A stretch of DNA of 64,000 bases from Theionarchaea archaeon (GTDB lineage Archaea > Methanobacteriota_B > Thermococci > Methanofastidiosales > SZ-28-30), in contig JACVGT010000009.1 of the NCBI GenBank assembly GCA_018992685.1, positions 36,247-100,246 on the forward strand, read 5' to 3'. The notes under the pieces are model-generated. The model saw only the letters and a list, made by a program, of their open reading frames with translations, searched no databases and was not told where the DNA came from. This document shows, one piece after another, positions 1-8,408 of this stretch (positions are counted from its first letter, which is position 1; each line of letters starts with the position of its first letter). The translations under genes were made by a program, and so were the position numbers.

Positions 1-652
1 TATAGATTTTTACGAATTCAATAATGGAATGGACGAATCTCAGCATGCGATCAATTCCATTGTGCACAATCAGATACTCCATCCCCTCCAGTAACACAGT
101 CGCCCGGGGGGCTGCTTCAAAGAATTCCTGAATTGTCAGGTGCAGCCGGGCCAGATTTGTCGGATCAAGGTTGCTGTCCTCTGTGGTTGTTTGATTGAGT
201 TGAACCACAGGAATCCTCCTTAAAGGGAGAATCCCAGAGAGAACCTCAGGGGATTGTCTCATGACAATCAAGCCAAAATCTCCCCGGATAATCCTGTCTG
301 TGAACAGGTTAAGGCTCTCTTCGAGCACCCTTTCTTTTACCAGAAATCCCTGTCCTTCAGGAAGACTGTCCCTCATGACCACGGGAGTGATGAAAGGGCA
401 CTGGTGCGAATATGTCCGGTACACTGCGCAGTGGAGAATATCAGGACACTCAGTACACACGGTATCCTTCTTACTGGCACATTGAAACAATTGACAGGAT
501 GACCGCGTCTTCTCGTTCCCCTGTGGGCAGCTTGGACAGTGTCCTTTCTGGTAAGATAAACACTGAGAACACATAGCACCGCATCGTGCATCAGGAGGTA
601 CATCAGTGTCCTGCGAAAGAGACAACTTGATCCGGAGCAAGGTGCCTGACAT
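1..652 (-). CDS. Cys-rich N-terminal domain plus DUF835 protein, cut by window edge
   Basis: This open minus-strand frame runs off the left edge; about 217 residues are visible. Residues about 24-90 hold at least ten cysteines in CxxC-like pairs (CSQC, CPSC, CTEC), which look like a metal-binding domain. Residues about 140-217 match the archaeal DUF835 pattern: dPtNLarL, a hydrophobic strand ending in VLLEGMEYLIVHNG, then a helix ending at the edge. The start is supported by AGGAGGT eight bases before the ATG. DUF835 is often found in archaeal signalling proteins and its role is unknown. The true C-terminus lies outside the window, so further domains are possible. Confidence 0.72.
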   Translation of the reverse strand, partial: MSGTLLRIKLSLSQDTDVPPDARCGAMCSQCLSYQKGHCPSCPQGNEKTRSSCQLFQCASKKDTVCTECPDILHCAVYRTYSHQCPFITPVVMRDSLPEGQGFLVKERVLEESLNLFTDRIIRGDFGLIVMRQSPEVLSGILPLRRIPVVQLNQTTTEDSNLDPTNLARLHLTIQEFFEAAPRATVLLEGMEYLIVHNGIDRMLRFVHSIIEFVKIY

Positions 653-804
653 CAGGAGAACCTCCTGCTTTCAAACCTGACCACAACTATACTCGTCCAA
701 CATATCAGTAGCAGCATCAGTTCTCGGCCGGTGATCAAGGCACATAATGTGGCTCTCTGCATCCATCTCTTGTAGGTACTCTGACCATAAAAAGCTATTT
801 GTGG

Positions 805-1161
805 TTACAGTGTGTCACTAACTGAGAAATCGATGTCTCCGAATTCTTTGGTGGTGGCACCGATTCCAATGGTGTGTTCTCCTGGAGACAAGTTCTTGTC
901 CTGTACGGAAAGTGTCACTTTTACACCAACATTCAGGGGAACCGTATTGGAATCAGAAATCTGAGTAGCAGGTACAGAGATGTCTCCTGCAGCAACTGCT
1001 ATCCTGTCTTCTGGCACCGGCTTATTGTCCACAGTCAGGCTCATCTTGGTTACAGTAGCGTCCATTAAATTGTTTTTTATGACGAGTTGATATCCATTCT
1101 CAGTATTCTTCAGACTTCCTTTCTGGTACAGTTTTTTCAGCATGAAAGAAGGAACTTTCAT
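805..1161 (-). CDS. Conserved small beta-rich protein, partner of RuBisCO-like gene
   Basis: A 118-residue protein with no signal peptide. The N-terminus (MKVPSFMLKKLYQKGSLKNT) is basic, followed by alternating hydrophobic strands that suggest a beta-sandwich; no catalytic motif is visible. It resembles small archaeal and bacterial proteins of unknown function sometimes labelled as HMG-CoA reductase-like, a label I would not trust. It begins 13 bases after the RuBisCO-like stop codon with a good GAGGTGAT site, so the two genes are probably co-transcribed. Confidence 0.65.
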   Translation of the reverse strand: MKVPSFMLKKLYQKGSLKNTENGYQLVIKNNLMDATVTKMSLTVDNKPVPEDRIAVAAGDISVPATQISDSNTVPLNVGVKVTLSVQDKNLSPGEHTIGIGATTKEFGDIDFSVSDTL

Positions 1162-1174
1162 ATCATCACCTCTC

Positions 1175-2479
1175 TTATCCCATTAAATCTCTCATTTCTT
1201 TTAGTGCCTTCAGGGAAGCTTCTATAGACTGGGCAAGTTCTTCATGCTCTTCTGCTGCTTCATCTATAGATCTTCCTTCCATGACCGCATCAATGGCCTG
1301 CCTGAAGGCACGGGAACCTGCAGCAGGCCCCATTGGATGTGCGTGGATTGCTCCTCCCGCTCCAATGACTATGTCACGCCCCAGGTCGTTGATGAGTTCG
1401 TCCACCATAGGCTGGGCGATTCCGCCAGAAGGCATGGGAAATACGGGAGGAATGTCGTGGAAGGGGTAGGTCATGGTCTTGGCTGTTTGAACGTACCGCT
1501 CCTTGAGGTATGGGGCTTTCCCGTAGGGAGCAGGAAATACGATGACATCAGCCCCGGCCAGCCTGGGAAGTTTTCCCAGAACAATGGGGGATGCAACACC
1601 AGAAACAGGTGACTCGTACAGGGCTCCTGCAAAATCCATGTGAGTCAGAATGGGTACGGTAATCGATGGATCGTCGGCAAGAGCTCTCAGGACAGAGATA
1701 CCGGCTGTCAAGTAGTTGACCATGATGCAGTTAGTGCCCAGTTCAATTGCCTTCTCTGCATTCTCCAGTACCTTGGGGATGCGGTCAGTCACATTCACTG
1801 CATACAGGGTCTTCTCTCCTTTTTCTTCCTCTGCCCTGTCAGCAGCTTCCATGTACAATGGTATCCTTTCATCCAGGGTGTTAAAGGGGGCGTCGGCCAG
1901 AAGTTCATCATCTTTTATGATGTCTGCACCTCCCCGGGCTGCCTCAAAAAAGAGGTCTCTTCCTGCCTGAGGCGGGTATCCTGTACAGGGTTTGATCATG
2001 TTGTTGAGCAATGGCCTCTCCGGTACGTTCAAGATTTTTCTTATTCCTTTTATTCCAAATTTGGCCCCTTTGAATCCACTGGTAAAGCTTTTCGGAAATT
2101 TAAGATCCATCAGTTTGATTTTGCCTCCCATAGAGATATTTCCTACCACAGTTGTGAGCATCATGGGGATCTGAGCCCCGAAATTCACCCAGGGGAAAGC
2201 GATCTGAACAAGATAGTTTCTCTCAGTGACATTCGGGAGTTCGAACTCGTAGTGGGGGATCTCGTAGATGCCAATGACCTTAGCAACGTGTGTTCTTCTC
2301 ACGTCTTCCGTCTCTCCAGGTACACTAATCCAGGTACCTGTGCTCTGCTCCACGGCTATTGCAGGTGCAATCTTGTAAACATTGTACCGGGGGCTTGCAC
2401 ATACATAGTAGGTGGCAATGACGTAGGCTTCATCATCTACACCCTCGGGGAGGGCTTCTGGAAGTGATTCGACATTCAT
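1175..2479 (-). CDS. RuBisCO-like protein (RuBisCO large-chain family, form IV type)
   Basis: A 434-residue member of the RuBisCO large-chain family. Visible hallmarks are EQSTGTW in the N-terminal domain, VVGN, IKPCTGYP (the Lys175 region), GGADIIKDDE (carbamylated Lys with the metal-binding Asp-Glu), PSGGI and the GAGGAIHAHP phosphate loop. Several residues of true RuBisCO are changed. The second Lys of KPK is Cys; HRAMHA is HMDFAG, so Arg295 and His298 are lost; and the loop-6 region reads VFPAPYGKAPY. These changes resemble enolase-type RuBisCO-like proteins. The start is set at 2479 because a TATA box (agagatataa, 2511-2520) sits about 35 bases upstream; an in-frame extension to 2575 would put the TATA inside the gene. 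The substrate is unknown. Confidence 0.85.
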   Translation of the reverse strand: MNVESLPEALPEGVDDEAYVIATYYVCASPRYNVYKIAPAIAVEQSTGTWISVPGETEDVRRTHVAKVIGIYEIPHYEFELPNVTERNYLVQIAFPWVNFGAQIPMMLTTVVGNISMGGKIKLMDLKFPKSFTSGFKGAKFGIKGIRKILNVPERPLLNNMIKPCTGYPPQAGRDLFFEAARGGADIIKDDELLADAPFNTLDERIPLYMEAADRAEEEKGEKTLYAVNVTDRIPKVLENAEKAIELGTNCIMVNYLTAGISVLRALADDPSITVPILTHMDFAGALYESPVSGVASPIVLGKLPRLAGADVIVFPAPYGKAPYLKERYVQTAKTMTYPFHDIPPVFPMPSGGIAQPMVDELINDLGRDIVIGAGGAIHAHPMGPAAGSRAFRQAIDAVMEGRSIDEAAEEHEELAQSIEASLKALKEMRDLMG

Positions 2480-2783
2480 AGGTACACCTGCTATCATTTG
2501 GGGGGTACGCTTATATCTCTTATCCACCCTTGGGCCTGATGAGAGCTGTGCTCTACGGTGAAGACCGCCTGGCAAGACCCTCGCCGGTGCTATGAGAATA
2601 TTTGCCCTTGGCCGGTTCAGGCAGTGTGACCAATCACGATTCGACAGTATCGGAAGGGCACAACCTATTTAAGCTGTTATTCAAAAGAAATCCAATGGAG
2701 TACGCCTGCACATCTGCCGTAATCGTTACTCCTTCAGTCCAAACCGTGCAGGACGTAGCCACCATCTCAAGGGAGGTGACAAA

Positions 2784-3155
2784 ATGGCACTGTCAAAAAG
2801 AGAGAAACTCACTCAGGCGTTGAAGGACCTGGAAGCTACAACTCCGGACATTGAAGCTTCAGCCATCGTTTCTGTGGATGGGTTGATGATTGCCTCGGCT
2901 CTGCCTCGGGATGTGGAGGAGGACAGGGTAGCTGCCATGTCAGCAGCCATGCTTTCGCTGGGAGAGAGGACGGCTGGTGAGCTGACCAGGGGCGAACTCT
3001 CAGAGGTATATGTCAAAGGAGAAAATGGATATGTAATCTTGATGTCGGCAGGAGAAAATGCAGTGCTTACTGCTTTGGCTCGCAAAGATGCTAAGCTTGG
3101 ATTGGTCTTTCTGGACATGAAGAGAACAGCAGAAGAGATCAAGGATAATGTGTAG
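2784..3155 (+). CDS. Roadblock/LC7 domain protein (MglB-like)
   Basis: A 123-residue roadblock/LC7-fold protein: an N-terminal helix, then the ASAIVSVDGLMIAS strand, a Met/Ala-rich helix (VAAMSAAMLSLGERTAGEL) and the strands EVYVKGENGYVILMSAG and AVLTALARKDAKLGLVFLDM. Such proteins dimerise and in bacteria act as GTPase-activating partners (MglB) of small Ras-like GTPases. The start is preceded by GGGAGGTGA. The gene opens a three-gene operon ending in a small GTPase, so it probably regulates that GTPase. A TATA-like tttaagc lies near 2670. Confidence 0.88.
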   Translation: MALSKREKLTQALKDLEATTPDIEASAIVSVDGLMIASALPRDVEEDRVAAMSAAMLSLGERTAGELTRGELSEVYVKGENGYVILMSAGENAVLTALARKDAKLGLVFLDMKRTAEEIKDNV

Positions 3156-3202
3156 TAACCTTTTAAAATGCAGCGTTTGTCAAGGGAGCCAGAGGAGTAA
3201 CT

Positions 3203-3793
3203 ATGAAAGAGCTCATAACTATGGCCTTTCGCCAGGTCCGAGGGATTCGAGACATATTCATTCCAGAAGAAGCTACACCAGTCTTCAGTAACATTATGGA
3301 GAATTTGCACGAAATACTTGCTTCCCAGGTTGCCGACTATCTTCTGATTGAGGGTGAACAGGGACGGTTCTATGCCCGGTTTTCTAATGATGGATGGGTT
3401 GGAGTGACCACAGATCGTGATGTCAGCGAGGTTCTCATACTGGCAGCCTTGGATAGAACAGCACGGTTCCTGGACAAACACCGTCAGATCAAGCAGAGAA
3501 TCAAGCACCTTCAGCATGACATTGAGGAACTGTTTCTTATGCAGGGAATAGCCGCAGCAGTGCGGGAGATGGATCTCTCTGTGGGGACTGACAGCCTCAC
3601 TGGTACCATTCGGGTGTCTGCACGAGGAGGACGGTCTGAGGCAGTCCGCGATCTTGTTGTAAAGTTTTTGGACAAGCAGCTTCCATATTTCATCAGGAAC
3701 AAAGTGATTGTTGTCACAGAGAAGCAGTCACTTTTTGAACGGATAACACGAGATCAGCTGGTAAGGATCATAAGAAGAGTGGAGCGATTATGA
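3203..3793 (+). CDS. Uncharacterised protein between roadblock and GTPase genes
   Basis: A 196-residue soluble protein I do not recognise. Residues about 25-100 form alternating strands and helices (ADYLLIEGEQGRFYARF, VSEVLILAALDRTARFL) that could be a second roadblock or longin-like fold. A basic helical stretch (KHRQIKQRIKHLQHDIEELF) follows, then a small alpha/beta C-terminal domain. Its stop overlaps the GTPase start by four bases (ATGA), which implies tight translational coupling. By position it may be an adaptor or effector of the GTPase. Confidence 0.75.
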   Translation: MKELITMAFRQVRGIRDIFIPEEATPVFSNIMENLHEILASQVADYLLIEGEQGRFYARFSNDGWVGVTTDRDVSEVLILAALDRTARFLDKHRQIKQRIKHLQHDIEELFLMQGIAAAVREMDLSVGTDSLTGTIRVSARGGRSEAVRDLVVKFLDKQLPYFIRNKVIVVTEKQSLFERITRDQLVRIIRRVERL

Positions 3794-4299
3794 TGAAAGC
3801 GAAGATATTGGTGACAGGCGCTTTCAATGCGGGAAAGACTACATTCATTCACAGCATCTCCGAGATAAGACCTGTTTACACGGACAAGAAAATGCTCGAT
3901 ACTGAGGAATTGACCACTGTAGCCATGGATTTCGGGAGAATAACGATAGATGATGATCTGGCATTGTATTTGTTTGGCACTCCCGGACAGGAACGCTTTG
4001 ATTTTATGTGGGAGATCCTCAAAGAAGATATTATTGGGTTTATTCTTCTACTGGACAGTGTCACTCCAGAAATTCCTACCACCCAGAAGATTCTGGACTT
4101 TCTTATTTCACATTCAGATGTTCCATTTGTTATTGCCTGTACAAAAAGAGATCACGTACATGCTCTCCCCATGGAAACACTACGAGAGCAGATGAAAATG
4201 GATGATGTCCCAGTGATTCCCTGCGTTGCAACTCAGAGAGACAGCGTGAAGGAGGTTCTTCTGATTCTCCTTCGTGAAATATTGAATAGGTTTTCCTGA
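3790..4299 (+). CDS. Small Ras/Arf-like GTPase (MglA-like)
   Basis: A 169-residue G-domain protein. The P-loop is GAFNAGKTT (residues 9-17), the switch region is DTEELTTVAMDFG, the G3 motif is LFGTPGQERFDFMW, and TKRD near residue 118 is the G4 motif. It resembles MglA-like and Arf-like prokaryotic GTPases that act as GTP/GDP switches in polarity or signalling. The cycle is probably controlled by the roadblock protein encoded two genes upstream. The G3 Gln, which activates water in eukaryotic Ras, is present. Confidence 0.88.
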   Translation: MMKAKILVTGAFNAGKTTFIHSISEIRPVYTDKKMLDTEELTTVAMDFGRITIDDDLALYLFGTPGQERFDFMWEILKEDIIGFILLLDSVTPEIPTTQKILDFLISHSDVPFVIACTKRDHVHALPMETLREQMKMDDVPVIPCVATQRDSVKEVLLILLREILNRFS

Positions 4300-4328
4300 T
4301 AATGAAGAGACTGGACCTGGCATCACAA

Positions 4329-5198
4329 TCATAAGGTGAGGCTGAGGCCATGGTGATTGAGGAAGGCATTGAGGTCATCTCGACTGCAAATCCCTCCTCG
4401 TGCCCCCTGGTGCTGCACTTTTATGGAGGATGTGGCAGTCCCCAGGATGCCACACTCCTTCAGTATGTGCTGGGTCAGCAGCCCGGAAATAAACCCTGCG
4501 TCGAAGGCGTCTCCAGCACCTGTTGAATCACGAGCGGTGTAGCCAAAAGACGGAACATCGATGATCTCATCTGTGAGGATAGAGCAACCTCCTCCATTCT
4601 TGGTTACTATTAGGCAGCGAGCAGCCAGAATATCAGCAGCTTTTTCTAAGGAATCAGTCTTGACTTCTCTCTTCAGATCATCTTCGTTTAAGAAGACATA
4701 GTCGACATGAGGAACCAGTTCCGGGAAGAGCAGTTCCTGTGGGTCCCACGAGAGCGTGAGAGGCGCATCCCTGCACATGGATATGAGGTCCTGTACCACA
4801 GTCCTTGGGCTGCTGGACACATGAATGTGCTGTGCATCTCGTATGGATGCATCAATTTTGATGTGTTGATTTGCCCCGGTGAATTTGATCATTCGTTTTG
4901 CCTCTCCTTCCACCAGTATCACCGCAATCCCTGTTGTGCCAGTTCTTATCACATTCTCTGTACTGACATGGTAGGATGCAAGATCCTGAAGCTGTATGTC
5001 ACCAAGGGGGTCCTCTCCCACGGCACCCACCATCCCCGTGGTGAGCCCCAGAGAACCCAGCCAGCACGCAGTGTTGCCAGCAGAGCCACCGCAGGAAAAG
5101 GAAGCTTCTTCACAGCGCATTTTCTCGTGCAGGTCAGGTAGGCGGGCAACGTGAAAGCTGATGTCATAGTTCAGGTTGCCAACGCAGACGACGTCCAT
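4329..5198 (-). CDS. PfkB-family sugar or nucleoside kinase
   Basis: A 289-residue ribokinase-fold kinase. It has the N-terminal PfkB signature (FSCGGSAGNTACWLGSLG) and the C-terminal signature DSTGAGDAFDAGF, whose Asp is the catalytic base; TKNGGGCSIL precedes it. These enzymes phosphorylate ribose, nucleosides or other sugars with ATP; the substrate cannot be read from sequence. The start is placed at 5198 because a TATA box (aatatttaag, 5221-5230) predicts transcription near 5200, making the mRNA leaderless. An upstream ATG at 5219 would lie too close to the TATA. Confidence 0.87.
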   Translation of the reverse strand: MDVVCVGNLNYDISFHVARLPDLHEKMRCEEASFSCGGSAGNTACWLGSLGLTTGMVGAVGEDPLGDIQLQDLASYHVSTENVIRTGTTGIAVILVEGEAKRMIKFTGANQHIKIDASIRDAQHIHVSSSPRTVVQDLISMCRDAPLTLSWDPQELLFPELVPHVDYVFLNEDDLKREVKTDSLEKAADILAARCLIVTKNGGGCSILTDEIIDVPSFGYTARDSTGAGDAFDAGFISGLLTQHILKECGILGTATSSIKVQHQGARGGICSRDDLNAFLNHHGLSLTL

Positions 5199-5297
5199 GC
5201 CCTTACTAGAAGTGAGCATTCTTAAATATTGGTGGCTGTGAAGATTGGGGTGTCACGACGACTATGAGAAAAAGGAGACAGCATGAAAACATGCATC

Positions 5298-5870
5298 CTA
5301 GAAACTGAAAACGAGCAGTAATATCGCTGAAATGAAGACTGCTGTCCATAAGAGAGGGTTGTAGCGCACTACCTTTGAACCATCCATTGGGGGTATTGGG
5401 ATCAAATTGAAGACAGCGAGGAAGAAGTTGATCATGGCCAATTCTGTGAGGAACCCTGTGTACACACCGGTCAATTTCAGCAGCAACGCTGCGGCTCCTA
5501 CCGCGATGTTACAGACAGGCCCGGCAAGCGATGTCTTACCTTCAATTTCTGAAGTCACCCATCCTGTGCTCATAATCATGACAGCTCCTGGAGCGGCAAA
5601 AAACACGATCCTGGTCAAGCCCAGAAAGAAAGCAAGGACTAACCCCCAGGTGTATTTTCTGTATTCTGCCCAGAGACCATACTTCTGGGCCATGTACTTA
5701 TGTGACAGCTCGTGCAAGACAAAAGCACTTCCCACAATAATGAGCATCTGCACAATCAGCACGGGATTTCGCACCAGACGGCTTACACCCAGTCTGAAAA
5801 CAGCAAAGGAAATACCCAGGACGATCCAGGAAATCACAAGATCTTCCATTTCTTTTTGACTGAATTTCAT
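5298..5870 (-). CDS. Site-2 protease-like M50 membrane metallopeptidase
   Basis: A 190-residue protein with about five membrane segments. The zinc site HELSH is at residues 53-57 inside a helix, and the second motif NLIPIPPMDG lies about residues 152-161, as in M50 site-2 proteases. This is the minimal core, without PDZ or CBS domains. Its start overlaps the stop of the TraB-like gene by four bases, so the two are co-translated. Family members cleave membrane-embedded substrates; the substrate here is unknown. Confidence 0.9.
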   Translation of the reverse strand: MKFSQKEMEDLVISWIVLGISFAVFRLGVSRLVRNPVLIVQMLIIVGSAFVLHELSHKYMAQKYGLWAEYRKYTWGLVLAFFLGLTRIVFFAAPGAVMIMSTGWVTSEIEGKTSLAGPVCNIAVGAAALLLKLTGVYTGFLTELAMINFFLAVFNLIPIPPMDGSKVVRYNPLLWTAVFISAILLLVFSF

Positions 5871-6541
5871 TGGATTCCCTCTTTTTGACAGCTTTTATAA
5901 TTATCGATGAGATGATGTTTGATGCCCTTGAGATGGCCCGCTCCCACCACTACCACCACTGTCCCTGAAAGAGATGACAGGTTCCGTGCCATTATGCGGT
6001 CCCGTTCTTCTATGAGCACTGCATGTGCTGAGGGACTCACTTTGCGCAACTCCTCGGTTAGAGAGTCAACCATGGCTGAGTCAATGTGGTCCAGTTCCAT
6101 CTTGGTAGGGGTCAAAATGTAGAAAAGCATTCTGACGATGTCACCAAGGGAGAAACTTGAAATCAGCTTGTTGAGCGTGGCCACGATGTTTTGATCGATT
6201 AGCACGATGGATGCCCCCACAGTGCGAGCCACTTCTGCGGCCTCCAGCATCTCGGCACCTGGCAAGACACCCGTTTCCTGGCCGACTTTGTTCTGGAGGT
6301 ATGAAAGCAGGCTCCCCACCACAGCCATTCGGAGACCCATTCTCAACATCTGAAGGAACCCGGGGGATTCCCTGGACTCTGACTGGAGAGCCAGTAGTCG
6401 GCTGGAATCCAGTTCCAGGGCAACGTGATCAGGACGAATATCCAGAATGGTGGTTTTCACGAGATCAACGCTTTCCTGAAAGACATGACCCGTTCCCACC
6501 AGAACAAATGTGGTCTGTCCGAGGGTCACTTCTTCTTTCAT
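5867..6541 (-). CDS. TraB/PrgY-family protein, short form
   Basis: A 224-residue TraB-family protein. Conserved features are the N-terminal VGTGHVFQES, ALELDSSRL, LPGAEMLEAAEVA, the acidic IEERDRIMARNL, and VVVVGAGHLKGI near the C-terminus. The family is related to Tiki/PrgY, suspected metal-dependent proteases or peptide-pheromone binders. Unlike the longer copy at 33662-34798 it lacks the C-terminal membrane bundle and is coupled to an M50 protease. A TATA box (ctttatatatc on this strand, about 6563-6573) lies about 25 bases before the start, implying a leaderless mRNA. Confidence 0.87.
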   Translation of the reverse strand: MKEEVTLGQTTFVLVGTGHVFQESVDLVKTTILDIRPDHVALELDSSRLLALQSESRESPGFLQMLRMGLRMAVVGSLLSYLQNKVGQETGVLPGAEMLEAAEVARTVGASIVLIDQNIVATLNKLISSFSLGDIVRMLFYILTPTKMELDHIDSAMVDSLTEELRKVSPSAHAVLIEERDRIMARNLSSLSGTVVVVVGAGHLKGIKHHLIDNYKSCQKEGIQ

Positions 6542-6799
6542 TGCGGTACAGGAGGGGGGGAGATATATAAAGATTCAGATAATGATATGCACGGTAGGAC
6601 CAATATCAGAAAGAGTAGTAGGTGGGAAATCTGTTGATTTCCAAACAGCACACAAGAATATTCCTATTCATCTTTTCACCTCTCCTAGTAATCCATAGCA
6701 GTTTTTAAAAAGTCATGTTTTTTCGATATTTAGTATTACGAAGCTCTCTTAAAGAAAAGATTGTCATTTAAGAAATGGGAAATGAGAAAAAAAAGAACT

Positions 6800-8074
6800 C
6801 TACTGTGTACAGCACTCTTCAATCTCTTGCAGAAGTTCCAGTGCTTTCAGTGCCCAGTAGTTTGCAGCAATGTAGTTTCCGTCAATGAAGAATTTCTCAG
6901 CCATCTCCAAGTACTCTTGTACTTCATCCAATCTGTTGACACAGCATGTACTGTACAAAGGGTCACTCTCAACGTTGAGGTTGTCACATGTCTTTTGCAC
7001 TTCATTGATGAGGCTTTGTACTTGTGAGATTCTGTAAGCAGCCAAAGGCATAAACGGCTTGTTAGTATCTGGATTGCGGGGAGTGAAAGAAGGTCCTTCT
7101 CCGCAGAAATCAGTGTCAAGCGTTGCACCAAAGATATCTCCATTCCCATTTCTGTAATCCGTCCAGACAACGGCATTGCAATATATTGCAGGCTTACTCT
7201 GTTCACTTCCCAGTGTACATATGGGAAACTCTGTTGACGTGGAAAGGTCATAGCCATAGATATCCCAATTCCTATTCCTGTGATCATCCCAGATAACAAC
7301 ATTGCCATAGATTGCAGGCCACCCCTGTCTATCTCCCATTGTACATATAGAAAACTCTGTTGACGTGGAAAGGTCATAGCCATAGATATCCGCGTTCCCA
7401 TTCCTGTAACCTTCCCAGACAACAACGTTGCCATAGATTGCAGGAATTGCCTGAACACTTCCTAGTGTACATATAGAAAACTCTGTTGACGTGGAAAGGT
7501 CATAGCCATAGATATCCTGGTTTCCGTTCCTGTAGTCTTCCCAGACAACAACGTTGCCATAGATTGCAGGACACCGCTGGTTACTTCCTAGTGTACATAT
7601 AGAGAACTCTGTTGACGTGGAAAGGTCATAGCCATAGATATCCTGGTTTCCGTTCCTGAAATCGTCCCAGACAACAACATTGCCATAGATTGCAGGCCAC
7701 AACTGATTACTTCCATCTGTACATATAGAAAACTCTGTTGACGTGGAAAGGTCATAGCCATAGATATCCTGGTTTCCGTTCCTGTAGTCTTCCCAGAAAA
7801 CAACATTGCCATAGATTGCAGGCCACAACTGATTACTTCCATCTGTACATATAGAAAACTCTGTTGACGTGGAAAGGTCATAGCCATAGATATCCGCGTT
7901 CCCATTCCTGTAGTCTTCCCAGAAAACAACATTGCCATAGATTGCAAGATGCCACTGAGTAAATCTTTCTGTACAAATAGGAACCTCTAACACAACAGAA
8001 GCACCAAAAACACCTGTCACCAATACAACCACCAGCATCACCAACACTATCATCCATTTTTTTCCCAGTCTCAT
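6800..8074 (-). CDS. Secreted seven-repeat beta-propeller protein
   Basis: A 424-residue exported protein. A signal peptide (MRLGKKWMIVLVML then a Val-rich core to GVFGAS) is followed by seven tandem 42-residue TolB/WD40-like repeats. Each reads roughly AIYGNVVxWxDYRNGNxDIYGYDL then STSTEFSICT, which fits a closed seven-bladed propeller. The C-terminus (about residues 330-424) is helical and Cys-rich, ending in IEECCTQ. The start at 8074 is chosen because a TATA box overlaps the upstream ATG at 8107 and 8074 gives a normal signal peptide. A T-rich terminator follows. Probably a cell-surface binding protein; the ligand is unknown. Confidence 0.82.
   Translation of the reverse strand: MRLGKKWMIVLVMLVVVLVTGVFGASVVLEVPICTERFTQWHLAIYGNVVFWEDYRNGNADIYGYDLSTSTEFSICTDGSNQLWPAIYGNVVFWEDYRNGNQDIYGYDLSTSTEFSICTDGSNQLWPAIYGNVVVWDDFRNGNQDIYGYDLSTSTEFSICTLGSNQRCPAIYGNVVVWEDYRNGNQDIYGYDLSTSTEFSICTLGSVQAIPAIYGNVVVWEGYRNGNADIYGYDLSTSTEFSICTMGDRQGWPAIYGNVVIWDDHRNRNWDIYGYDLSTSTEFPICTLGSEQSKPAIYCNAVVWTDYRNGNGDIFGATLDTDFCGEGPSFTPRNPDTNKPFMPLAAYRISQVQSLINEVQKTCDNLNVESDPLYSTCCVNRLDEVQEYLEMAEKFFIDGNYIAANYWALKALELLQEIEECCTQ
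7105..7945 (-). repeat. 126-bp tandem repeats within propeller gene
   Basis: Six complete 126-bp units and a seventh partial one encode the propeller blades. The units are nearly identical at DNA level (for example tcatagccatagatatcc recurs every 126 bases), which indicates recent expansion or gene conversion. The seventh unit is the most diverged. Confidence 0.9.
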
Positions 8075-8145
8075 TTCTAGCATGTACAGGAAAAGATAAT
8101 TGACCATTTAAAGCTTTATTTTATTAACTACGTTAGTCATTAATG

Positions 8146-8268
8146 TTATTCACCAACAGGATTGTCTATCCAGTTCTGGATTTGAAGATTCAACCTTCCA
8201 AGAAGTCCCTTCATCTTCCCCTCTATACGTATATCACGGATCTGATTAAGAAGGCTTGTGTAACTCAT
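8146..8268 (-). CDS. Possible 40-residue small protein
   Basis: A minus-strand frame of 40 codons in the gap between the propeller gene and the disulfide reductase gene. The predicted peptide (start MSYTSLLNQIRD, end IDNPVGE) is amphipathic and contains IEGKMKGLLGRLNLQIQNW. No ribosome site or clear TATA was found, so this is weak. The rest of the 8075-8408 gap holds only the promoter of the plus-strand reductase gene (tatataag near 8380). Confidence 0.25.
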   Translation of the reverse strand: MSYTSLLNQIRDIRIEGKMKGLLGRLNLQIQNWIDNPVGE

Positions 8269-8408
8269 GGTTACAAGATTGGAGGTTGAGTGTGCATTTT
8301 CTCCTCTTTCTTGTATTGTAGTTTCCGCAATAATTATGCAATAATGTTATACATGTCGATCTCCTGGTGTACTCGTAATGTATATAAGCTCTGCTTCGAG
8401 GCTGGATT

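Noticed and set aside
1640..2467. 275-residue plus-strand frame over the RuBisCO-like gene
   Set aside because: It is an antisense shadow of the RuBisCO-like gene, which has clear family motifs.
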